The notes beneath the pieces are model-generated. The model did not search any database, was not told the DNA's origin, and worked only from the letters and a program-made list of their open reading frames with translations. A stretch of 12,868 nt of DNA, taken from positions 1 through 12,868 of the forward strand of contig CAMNNR010000023.1 in the NCBI GenBank assembly GCA_946545675.1. The letters run 5' to 3'. The stretch is from an uncultured Thermoplasmata archaeon (GTDB lineage: Archaea > Thermoplasmatota > Thermoplasmata > Methanomassiliicoccales > Methanomethylophilaceae). This document shows, piece after piece, positions 1-5,786 of this stretch (position 1 is the stretch's first letter; every line of letters begins with the position of its first letter). A program made the position numbers and the translations under genes.

Positions 1-1
1 C

Positions 2-325
2 CCCCTATACTGTCTTGCCGTCCTCTGCAGGGACGAACCCCTGAAGAGCACCCTCACCCCGGAGGGCGTACTCCTCCTGGACCAGGTGCCCACCTGCAAA
101 TACGCCACCCCCGGTTCGGACGAACTGGTGGAGGCTGTGATGGAATACGCCGATGCACCTGCCATGCTCATGGCCAAACACGGCGCCATCACCCAGGGTC
201 GCACCCTTGAGGAGGCATACAACCGCATGGAGGAGCTGGAATTCCAGGCCCACCTGCAGATCCTATCCGGAGACGCCAAGGAACTGCCCCCGGACGAGGT
301 CGAGAAACTGAGGAGGATGAGGTAA
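2..325 (+). CDS. Class II aldolase/adducin-family protein, C-terminal part (fuculose-phosphate aldolase type)
   Basis: This is the 3' end of a gene that begins outside the window; 107 residues are visible before a TAA stop. The segment DQVPTCKYATPGSDELVEAV, followed by AMLMAKHGAITQG, is the C-terminal part of the class II aldolase fold. The His of KHG (visible residue 60) matches the third zinc-ligand His of fuculose-1-phosphate aldolases. The family splits sugar phosphates such as L-fuculose-1-phosphate into dihydroxyacetone phosphate and an aldehyde. The methanogen homolog has been proposed to supply lactaldehyde for coenzyme F420, which would suit a methanogen but is not shown here. The substrate cannot be decided, because the first two zinc ligands and the catalytic acid lie off the window. 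The stop overlaps the start of nop5 by one base (TAATG), so the two genes are probably cotranscribed and translationally coupled. Confidence 0.8.
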   Translation, partial: PLYCLAVLCRDEPLKSTLTPEGVLLLDQVPTCKYATPGSDELVEAVMEYADAPAMLMAKHGAITQGRTLEEAYNRMEELEFQAHLQILSGDAKELPPDEVEKLRRMR

Positions 326-1422
326 TGGCGATACTGGTAACCAAATGGTTCGGTGTCTTCCTGGTTGACAACAAATCGAACAGGGTCATGGACAAGCGCC
401 TGATGCCCTCCGACCCCTCCGCCACTGCGGAGAAGCTCGCAGAGATCCAGAGGGGAGGGATACTGCCCGAGGAGAGGGAACTGGCAGCAGGAAGGGCCAA
501 GCTCGCAGTAGGGGACAGGAGGCAATCCGACCTCGGGAAACCCGAGATGTACGACTCCTCCTTCATCAAACCTGAGGACTACGGATTCGACGATGCATTC
601 ATGCACGAGGTCATGCTCACCCTCGGTAAGCTGAGGACCTCGGAGCACATACCCAGAGACAAGAATCTGGTGCAGGCCATAAGGTACTTGGACAACCTCA
701 TAGAGGTCTCGAACCTCCTGTCCGAGAGGCTCCACGAATGGTACGGCATGCACTTCCCAGAACTGGCGGATTATGCGAAGGACGACAGATACGCGTTCCT
801 CATCGCCAGGCACGGGGACAGGGAAGGAATCATAGAGGAACTGGGCCTGGACCTCCAGTCCATGGGTTCCGATTTCGATCCCGAGGACATCCGTGCTGTG
901 CAGGATCTAGCCGACTCCTTAGACAGGATCTACGAAGACCGCAAGAGGACTGAGGAATACATCACAGAACTTGTGGAGAATCTGGCCCCCAACATGTGCA
1001 GCATCCTGGGCGGACCCCTTTCCGCCAGACTAATTTCCCTCTCCGGGGGACTGGAGAGACTGGCGTCCCTGCCTTCATCCACCATACAGCTCCTTGGTGC
1101 GGAGAAAGCCATGTTCAGGCACCTCCGCTCCGGCAAGAACCCTCCCAAACACGGAGTGATCTACCAATACCCAGACCTTAGAAAGGCACCCTATTGGCAG
1201 AGGGGCAACATCGCCCGTGCCCTGTCGGGAAAGATCCTCATCGCGGCCAAGGTAGACCAATACGGCGGAGAGTTCTGCGGGGACCGCCTCAACGAGGAAC
1301 TGAAGGCACGTATTGCCGACATCAAGCGCCGCTACCCCGACCCTCCCAAGAAGAAGGAGAAGCCGGCAGGCAAGGGCAGAAAGAACTTCCACGGCAAGGG
1401 CCACGGCCCCAGACGCCACTGA
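325..1422 (+). CDS. nop5: Nop5 (Nop56/58-like), C/D-box sRNP core protein
   Basis: A 365-residue protein of the archaeal Nop5 family, the scaffold that with L7Ae, fibrillarin and guide RNAs forms the RNP for 2'-O-methylation of rRNA and tRNA. The N-terminal part (about 1-90) corresponds to the fibrillarin-binding domain, and a long helical coiled-coil region covers about 95-220. The Nop RNA-binding domain covers about 220-330 and holds the diagnostic GAEKAMFRHL (258-267) and PPKHGVIYQ segments. The tail (about 338-365) is rich in Lys, Arg, Gly and His, common in this family. The start is ATG at 325, with GGAGG at 312-316 giving an 8-nt spacer and a one-base overlap with the aldolase stop. No fibrillarin gene sits on either side, although nop5 and fibrillarin are neighbours in many archaea. 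Identification is firm. Confidence 0.96.
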   Translation: MAILVTKWFGVFLVDNKSNRVMDKRLMPSDPSATAEKLAEIQRGGILPEERELAAGRAKLAVGDRRQSDLGKPEMYDSSFIKPEDYGFDDAFMHEVMLTLGKLRTSEHIPRDKNLVQAIRYLDNLIEVSNLLSERLHEWYGMHFPELADYAKDDRYAFLIARHGDREGIIEELGLDLQSMGSDFDPEDIRAVQDLADSLDRIYEDRKRTEEYITELVENLAPNMCSILGGPLSARLISLSGGLERLASLPSSTIQLLGAEKAMFRHLRSGKNPPKHGVIYQYPDLRKAPYWQRGNIARALSGKILIAAKVDQYGGEFCGDRLNEELKARIADIKRRYPDPPKKKEKPAGKGRKNFHGKGHGPRRH

Positions 1423-1428
1423 AACCCG

Positions 1429-1461
1429 GGCCGGACCTGATGGTCTGGCCTCCTTATTTTT
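1429..1461 (+). terminator. Stem-loop plus T-rich terminator after nop5
   Basis: Arms GGCCGGACC (1429-1437) and GGTCTGGCC (1442-1450) pair over 9 bp with one G-U, closed by a TGAT loop. A T-rich tract TCCTTATTTTT (1451-1461) follows at once. It starts 7 bases after the nop5 stop and lies before a new promoter, as expected for the end of the aldolase-nop5 transcript. Archaeal termination relies mainly on the T tract, so the hairpin may only assist or stabilise the 3' end. Confidence 0.6.
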
Positions 1462-1481
1462 AATTAAAATACAGGCTAACC

Positions 1482-1492
1482 TTTTTATGTAT
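1482..1492 (+). promoter_or_regulatory. TATA-box region for the eIF5A-agmatinase unit
   Basis: TTTTTATGTAT resembles the archaeal TATA box (TTTATATA type). It follows the nop5 terminator and lies in an AT-rich patch unlike the surrounding GC-rich DNA. The usual spacing of about 25 nt predicts a transcription start near 1513, so eIF5A would have a leader of roughly 105 nt. That is long beside the leaderless promoters predicted for carS and the signal peptidase in this window. Confidence 0.5.
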
Positions 1493-1518
1493 AGGGCCAA
1501 TAGTGGTTAACGATATAG

Positions 1519-1587
1519 ATGCGCGCCCAACAGACGACCGTAGCCGATATCCAGTACGATATGGAAAGGAACAAACGGATAGCCTGA
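1519..1587 (+). other. Candidate 22-codon upstream ORF in the eIF5A leader
   Basis: An ATG at 1519 opens 22 codons (beginning MRAQQTTVADIQ) and ends at TGA 1585-1587, 31 nt before the eIF5A start. The ATG lies about 6 nt after the transcription start predicted from the TATA box at 1482-1492, so it could be read as a nearly leaderless start. There is no Shine-Dalgarno sequence and no recognisable protein family. An ORF this short is easily a chance event. It could be a regulatory leader peptide, or the stretch could simply be untranslated leader. Confidence 0.25.
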
Positions 1588-1618
1588 GCGCAGCTTTTCA
1601 CAAAAGAAGGTATTGATT

Positions 1619-2008
1619 ATGGCAGAGTGGGAGATGAAAGAGCTCAGGGAGCTCAAAATCGGAAGGTACGTAAACATCGATGATTCACCTTGTAAGATTA
1701 TCTCGATTACGACCTCCAAGCCCGGAAAACACGGATCCGCCAAGGCATCCATCGAAGCAACCGACATCTTCACCGGTGCAAAGAAATCCATCAACGCACC
1801 CGTGAGCGCAAAGGTCCAGGTCCCCATCATCGACAAGAGGAAGGGACAGGTCATCTCCATCGACGAGGCCAACAACGAAGTCCAGATCATGGACCTCGAG
1901 ACCTTCGAAACCTTTACCATGCCCATCAACGACGACCACGAGAGCATACTCGCGGACGGCGCTGAGGTGATGTACCTCGTGGCGATGGACAGAATGAAAT
2001 TGATGTGA
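1619..2008 (+). CDS. eif5A: Translation factor aIF5A/eIF5A
   Basis: A 129-residue cytoplasmic translation factor that helps ribosomes pass difficult peptide bonds such as polyproline. The SH3-like N domain carries the modification loop SKPGKHGSAKA; Lys37 of GKHG is where deoxyhypusine or hypusine is formed. The C-terminal OB-fold (about 70-129) ends MYLVAMDRMKLM. The chosen start is ATG 1619, preceded by GAAGGT at 1606-1611. An in-frame TTG at 1613 adds only two residues and has no better signal. The agmatinase gene follows after 12 nt, so the pair is probably cotranscribed. Upstream are a TATA box, a leader of about 100 nt with repeated CGATAT, and a small CTTTT/AAAAG hairpin (1594-1606) beside the ribosome binding site, all hints of leader-level control. 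Confidence 0.97.
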   Translation: MAEWEMKELRELKIGRYVNIDDSPCKIISITTSKPGKHGSAKASIEATDIFTGAKKSINAPVSAKVQVPIIDKRKGQVISIDEANNEVQIMDLETFETFTMPINDDHESILADGAEVMYLVAMDRMKLM

Positions 2009-2020
2009 GGTCACAAACAT

Positions 2021-2884
2021 ATGGCGTACGGAGTCACCTATGCAGACGCAGAGGCTGAATACAACGAAGCCGACGCGGTGATATTCGGTGTCCCGTACGA
2101 CCACACTGCCAGTTACAAGGCCGGGGCCCGCGAGGCCCCGACCGCTGTAAGGCAGGCCTCGTACAATTTCGAGGAATTCCATTTTGAACACGGACTGGAC
2201 CAGTACCAGCCCGCAGTGTGCGACTACGGCAACTGTGACGATTTCGTACTCCCCGAAGATATGATCGAGGAGGTCAAGTTCGCCGTCGCACCCACCATCC
2301 GCGACGGGAAGTTCCCCATACTCATCGGCGGTGAGCATTCCGGCACCATACCTGTGGTGCAGAGCTTCAAGAAAGGGGAGATTGCCCTCATCACCATCGA
2401 TGCGCATCTTGATTCGAGGGATGAGTACCTCGGTACCCCCAACAGTCATGCCTGCGTCACCAGGCGTGCGGCTGAGCATCACGGACTCGAGAACGTCTAT
2501 TGCGTCGGAGCACGTGCCATCGGCAGAGAAGAGCTCGAGAGGGATGATGTCGTCCGCCACATCACCGCATTCGACGTGATGGATAACGGTATCGAATGGG
2601 CCATGAAGAAGGCCCTCGACGGTCTGAAAGCGGATAAGGTATACCTCTCCATCGACATAGACGGAATAGACCCAGCGTATGCTCCGGGGACAGGCACTCC
2701 CGAGCCTTTCGGTCTGCTCCCTATCCAGGTGAAGAAGGCCATCAACATCGTCGGCGACCGTCTTGCGGCATTCGACGTAATGGAGATCTGCCCTCCGGCA
2801 GACCACTCCGGGATCACGGCTATTCTCGGTGCAAGACTCATCAACGAAGCACTTGCCGTACTCGGAAAGAATCTCCGCCAGTGA
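2021..2884 (+). CDS. speB: Agmatinase/ureohydrolase family protein
   Basis: A 287-residue protein of the arginase/agmatinase family, binuclear-manganese enzymes that release urea from guanidino groups. The metal-binding motifs are complete: GGEHS (103-107), DAHLD (127-131) and SIDIDGIDPAYAPGTGTPEP (210-229), with Asp212, Asp214 and Asp217. The likely reaction is agmatine to putrescine plus urea, or the same step on N1-aminopropylagmatine, the route to spermidine known from Thermococcus; the sequence alone does not separate these. It lies 12 nt after eIF5A, behind GAGGT at 2007-2011. The neighbourhood fits polyamine supply for eIF5A modification, and work in Haloferax has tied an agmatinase-like protein to that pathway. 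The Asp-to-Glu change in GGEHS relative to the common GGDHS is frequent in archaeal members. Confidence 0.9.
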   Translation: MAYGVTYADAEAEYNEADAVIFGVPYDHTASYKAGAREAPTAVRQASYNFEEFHFEHGLDQYQPAVCDYGNCDDFVLPEDMIEEVKFAVAPTIRDGKFPILIGGEHSGTIPVVQSFKKGEIALITIDAHLDSRDEYLGTPNSHACVTRRAAEHHGLENVYCVGARAIGREELERDDVVRHITAFDVMDNGIEWAMKKALDGLKADKVYLSIDIDGIDPAYAPGTGTPEPFGLLPIQVKKAINIVGDRLAAFDVMEICPPADHSGITAILGARLINEALAVLGKNLRQ

Positions 2885-2892
2885 TTGTGGCA

Positions 2893-2925
2893 CTGTCAGA
2901 AGATGGCAGGATCCGATACGGATTC
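2893..2925 (+). terminator. Possible terminator between convergent speB and glmM
   Basis: The 79-nt gap between the two convergent genes holds two adjoining small hairpins. CTGTCA/TGGCAG (2893-2909) pairs over 6 bp with one G-U, and GGATCCG/CGGATTC (2909-2925) pairs over 7 bp with one G-U. They share base 2909, so both cannot form in full. A weak TTTT follows at 2947-2950. There is no long T tract, so this is only suggestive. Confidence 0.3.
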
Positions 2926-2963
2926 AGGATGTCTGGCACATTCCAATTTTCGTGAGAAGGGGA

Positions 2964-4316
2964 TCACATCGACGAAATGCAGAGTTTCGCCATACTCTCG
3001 TACTTGGATGCGAGTTCTTCCGCCACAGCCTTGTCGGTGGACTCGGCATAGACCCTGAAAATAGGCTCTGTACCCGATGCCCTTGCCAAGACCCAGCCGT
3101 TATCGAACAGGAGTTTGAGCCCGTCGGTCGGATCCTTGTTGATACCTTCGGTGTTCTTGTCGAGGTACTTCAGGACCTCTTCCTTGAGATGGTCAGGACA
3201 GACGATCTTCTTCTTCACGGTATAAAATGGAGTCAGAGCTGCGACCTGGTCCTTGAGGGGACCGATGGTCAGAATGCTTTCGAGCATCCTTCCGATGGCC
3301 ATTCCTCCGTCCCTGCAGTACTGGTGGTCTGCGAATATGAGGCCTCCGTTCTCCTCTCCGCCGAAGAGCCCGCCGGTCTCCATCATCATCCTGGCAACTT
3401 TGGGTGAACCCACGGCTGTACGGACGACCTCTCCTCCGACCTTACCGACAGCGTCATCGATCACCGACGAGGTCGCTACAGGCGTGACGATCACACCTCC
3501 TCCGTTCTGTTTGACTATGCTGCTGGCGAGGATCGCAAGAGTCTTGTCTCCTGGCACATAGTTACCGTCACCGTCCACGAAGACGCACCTATCTGCATCC
3601 CCGTCGTGTGCGATGCCCAACACTGCATCGGGGGTGTCCCTGACCATCTTCATGAGGTCCTGCAGGTTGTCCTCCGTAGGCTCGCTGGGGTGTCCGGGGA
3701 ACTCTCCCTGGGGGTTGCCGTTGATGGTAATCGCCCTCACGCCGAGCTTCCTGAGAAGCAGGGGGGAGGTGTAGAACGAGGCGCCATTGGTACAGTCGAG
3801 TACCACGGTGAGTTTGGCCTCCCTGATGAGATCCACGTCGAGTTTGGAGACGATTGCATCTACATAATCATCAGCCGCACCGGATACCTCGGTGCAGGTG
3901 CCGGTGAATGCCCAGTCCACGGCGGGAATAGTTTCGTCGTACTTCTCCTCGATGCTGGCCTCCTGTTCGGAAGAGGCTTCGGTACCGTCGCTGGCGATTA
4001 CTTTGATTCCGTTGAATTCCGGAGGGTTGTGGGAAGCGGTGATCATGACTCCGCCCGCCACGTTGTGCGTCTTCACATAGTACTGGAGGGCGGGCGTGGG
4101 CAGGGCACCGAGCAGAAGCACGTTGCAACCGACGGACATGAGACCCGCGGATACGGCGGAACGGATCATGTCGCAGGTGTACCTGGTGTCGGTACCGATG
4201 GCGTAGGTCCCGGGATTCACGGCGCCTATGGCCTTGCCCATCTGAAGTGCCAGATGGACGTTCATTTCCTGATTAACAACTCCGCGTACACCGTTGGTCC
4301 CGAACAATTTGGTCAT
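2964..4316 (-). CDS. glmM: Phosphoglucosamine mutase / phosphohexomutase
   Basis: A 450-residue alpha-D-phosphohexomutase that moves phosphate between C6 and C1 of a hexose. All active-site loops are present: TASHNPPEFNG (93-103) with the phosphoserine Ser95, the magnesium loop DGDADR (238-243), the sugar-recognition loop GEENGG (320-325) and the phosphate-binding loop RASGTEPIFR (412-421). GEENGG and overall similarity favour the archaeal GlmM group, which makes glucosamine-1-phosphate for UDP-GlcNAc, but phosphoglucomutase or phosphomannomutase activity is possible because archaeal members can be broad. The start is ATG 4314-4316, with GAGGG at 4326-4330 (minus strand) 9 nt upstream. That ribosome binding site lies inside a strong hairpin. 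The gene has its own TATA-like box and converges with speB. Confidence 0.92.
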   Translation of the reverse strand: MTKLFGTNGVRGVVNQEMNVHLALQMGKAIGAVNPGTYAIGTDTRYTCDMIRSAVSAGLMSVGCNVLLLGALPTPALQYYVKTHNVAGGVMITASHNPPEFNGIKVIASDGTEASSEQEASIEEKYDETIPAVDWAFTGTCTEVSGAADDYVDAIVSKLDVDLIREAKLTVVLDCTNGASFYTSPLLLRKLGVRAITINGNPQGEFPGHPSEPTEDNLQDLMKMVRDTPDAVLGIAHDGDADRCVFVDGDGNYVPGDKTLAILASSIVKQNGGGVIVTPVATSSVIDDAVGKVGGEVVRTAVGSPKVARMMMETGGLFGGEENGGLIFADHQYCRDGGMAIGRMLESILTIGPLKDQVAALTPFYTVKKKIVCPDHLKEEVLKYLDKNTEGINKDPTDGLKLLFDNGWVLARASGTEPIFRVYAESTDKAVAEELASKYESMAKLCISSM

Positions 4317-4325
4317 GATGGATTA

Positions 4326-4372
4326 CCCTCTGGAGGGGCCCGGCGCACGGATTCGGACCCCGATACAGAGGG
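4326..4372 (-). promoter_or_regulatory. Two-helix leader hairpin that sequesters the glmM ribosome binding site
   Basis: Read on the minus strand, CCCTCTG (4372-4366) pairs perfectly with CAGAGGG (4332-4326). Inside, GGGGTCC (4361-4355) pairs with GGGCCCC (4341-4335) over 7 bp with one U-G. TATC and TC form the internal loop, and a 13-nt apical loop closes the structure. The predicted transcription start falls near the hairpin's 5' edge, so it would fill most of the leader. GAGGG, the presumed Shine-Dalgarno, is the closing strand of the outer helix. The apical region contains TCCGAAT, resembling a tRNA T loop, but no tRNA fits. This suggests translational control; the signal sensed, if any, is unknown. 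Confidence 0.55.
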
Positions 4373-4389
4373 CTGGATGCCACTATCAA

Positions 4390-4397
4390 TAATTAAA
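4390..4397 (-). promoter_or_regulatory. TATA-like box for glmM
   Basis: On the minus strand TTTAATTA sits in the only AT-rich stretch between scpB and glmM. Standard spacing puts the transcription start near 4368, at the 5' edge of the leader hairpin. Confidence 0.45.
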
Positions 4398-4407
4398 GAT
4401 AATTGGG

Positions 4408-4412
4408 AAAAA
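4408..4412 (-). terminator. T tract after scpB
   Basis: A TTTTT run on the minus strand begins 6 nt after the scpB stop, within CCTCCTTTTTCCC. No hairpin precedes it. Archaeal RNA polymerase can terminate on T tracts alone, and the glmM promoter follows immediately, so this is a plausible end of the smc-scpA-scpB transcript. Confidence 0.35.
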
Positions 4413-4417
4413 GGAGG

Positions 4418-4927
4418 TCACTCCTTCTTCCCTGCGTTTGCCTGTTCCTCGATCCATTTGCGGATGTCGGCCTTCTTGGTGCTGCCGATACCGAACTGCT
4501 CGGAGAACTTGGGGGTGGTGGTGAGCTCCTTGGTCTGTCCGCTCACCTTGGCGGAGATGAGGCCCATATCCACGAGGATGTGTACGTCCTCGTAGGCACG
4601 GGGCCCGCGGACCTCCACCAGTTTGGATTGTTTCACGGGTTGGTTGTAAGCGATGGTGCTCAGGGTGCGCATGACCCCGGCAGGCATGTCGGGCCTGGCG
4701 AAGAGTCCGGTGAACTTCTTGCAGTCGGGACGGAGCATCATGCGGTACTCCCTACCCGCCTCGGAGATCATGATGGCGGAGTCGCGCATATCGTACTCCA
4801 TCCTCAGGTCCTTCAGGGCATACCTCACCGCGGCCTCGTCGAGGCCGGTGCGTTCGACGATGTCAGATACCCTCAGGGACTCGGTAGCCGCGAAGAGGGC
4901 GGCCTCCACCATCGTCTTCTCTTCCAC
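4418..4927 (-). CDS. scpB: ScpB, segregation and condensation protein B
   Basis: A 169-residue protein that dimerises and binds the kleisin ScpA in the SMC-ScpAB condensin on the nucleoid. Two winged-helix domains are apparent (about 1-75 and 80-150). The second carries the hallmark VRGPRAYEDVHILVDMGLI (106-124). The start is GTG 4925-4927: it lies one nucleotide after the scpA stop and has GGTGA about 8 nt upstream, which overlaps the end of scpA. A later ATG (codon 6) lacks such a signal. It is the last gene of the smc-scpA-scpB operon, followed by a T tract. Confidence 0.92.
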   Translation of the reverse strand: MEEKTMVEAALFAATESLRVSDIVERTGLDEAAVRYALKDLRMEYDMRDSAIMISEAGREYRMMLRPDCKKFTGLFARPDMPAGVMRTLSTIAYNQPVKQSKLVEVRGPRAYEDVHILVDMGLISAKVSGQTKELTTTPKFSEQFGIGSTKKADIRKWIEEQANAGKKE

Positions 4928-4928
4928 T

Positions 4929-5786
4929 TCAGTTCACCGCCGCCATGGTCTCCAGGGGCACGGTGGCCTCGGGGAGCTTGATCTGGACGAGGATCTCACC
5001 GTAGGGCAGGGTCTCCTGGGACACCTCGAGCTTACCGTCCCTGACCAGGTGGAGGACGGACACGAACACGGAGATGTTCTCCTCCTTGTCATCGGTGTAG
5101 AACTCGGTGATGGGCATGGGGTCCATTCCCATGGAGTAGATCCTCTGGTAGATCCTCTCGACGACGGTCTCGTCGTCCTCCTTGTGGGCCTTGTTCTCGA
5201 ACTTGGCGGGTTCCTTGGAACGGAGCTTCTCTGCGGTTGCCCTGCGTGCCTCGTAGATCTCCGCCTCCCTCTTGGCCTCCTCGAAGGCGTCGAGAAGATC
5301 GATCATGGTGACGGGGCGGAGGTCGCAGCGGACGTAGGTCTTGGAAAGGGTGATGTCGGGGACGACCATCCTGTCCTCTTCCTCGAACTCGAAATCGGCC
5401 TCCTCGAAGAACTCCTCTTCCTCGGGCGTGTCGGCGTTCATGCGGGTCTGTTCGGACTGCATGTTGAGGATCCTCCAGGCCATGAGCAGGAGCCTTCCCG
5501 CCACCAGCATGTCGAACCTGTCGCTGGACACCTTCTCGGAGTAGAGCCTTGCGAACTCCTCCAGGTTGATTGCCCAGGGGTCCATGCCCTTCTCCAGCAC
5601 GAGGCTGAACAGGGCCCTGACCGATTCGTCGAAATCGTCGGAAAGCTTCTCCCCGGAAGTCTCGTTCTTGAGGATGTCGAGGTAGCCGTTGATCCTCTTG
5701 AAGGATTCCTCGTCCTCGGCCATCGCCTTATGGAACAACAGGTGCTGCTCCATCATTTCCATCTGTACATTTGCATCCATTTTCAT
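4929..5786 (-). CDS. scpA: ScpA, kleisin subunit of SMC condensin
   Basis: A 285-residue kleisin that bridges the two SMC heads and recruits ScpB. The N-terminal helical part (about 30-105) includes the typical stretch DPWAINLEEFARLY and a following hydrophobic helix containing LVAGRLLLMAWRIL. A highly acidic linker rich in Glu and Asp covers about 117-140, and a C-terminal winged helix for the second SMC head covers about 205-275. The listed start, ATG 5784-5786, overlaps the smc stop as ATGA. GAGGG at 5787-5791 touches that ATG directly but lies 6 nt before a second ATG at 5778-5780, so translation may begin at Met3 (283 residues). Position between smc and scpB makes the assignment firm. 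Confidence 0.92.
   Translation of the reverse strand: MKMDANVQMEMMEQHLLFHKAMAEDEESFKRINGYLDILKNETSGEKLSDDFDESVRALFSLVLEKGMDPWAINLEEFARLYSEKVSSDRFDMLVAGRLLLMAWRILNMQSEQTRMNADTPEEEEFFEEADFEFEEEDRMVVPDITLSKTYVRCDLRPVTMIDLLDAFEEAKREAEIYEARRATAEKLRSKEPAKFENKAHKEDDETVVERIYQRIYSMGMDPMPITEFYTDDKEENISVFVSVLHLVRDGKLEVSQETLPYGEILVQIKLPEATVPLETMAAVN

Noticed and set aside
1515..1590. Possible C/D-box guide RNA after nop5
   Set aside because: A CTGA (D-box-like) at 1584-1587 is present, but the best C-box candidate (1515-1521) has two mismatches and no C'/D' pair is visible.
1685..2893. Long open frame (about 400 codons) on the minus strand across eIF5A and speB
   Set aside because: It is antisense to two firmly identified genes, has no recognisable family, and such open frames are common opposite GC-rich coding DNA.
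2928..2944. A 17-base segment of the speB-glmM gap is identical to 10605-10621 inside the HAD gene
   Set aside because: It is a single pair with no flanking similarity and no repeat structure; it codes for part of the HAD protein at one site. I treat it as coincidence, although it is slightly longer than chance would usually give in 12.9 kb.
4326..4361. tRNA gene in the glmM-scpB gap
   Set aside because: Only a T-loop-like segment is present. The T stem has a mismatch and no acceptor, D or anticodon arm can be built.
3606..4595. Long plus-strand open frame across glmM and into scpB
   Set aside because: It is a shadow of glmM; the composition is low-complexity and no motif is recognisable.
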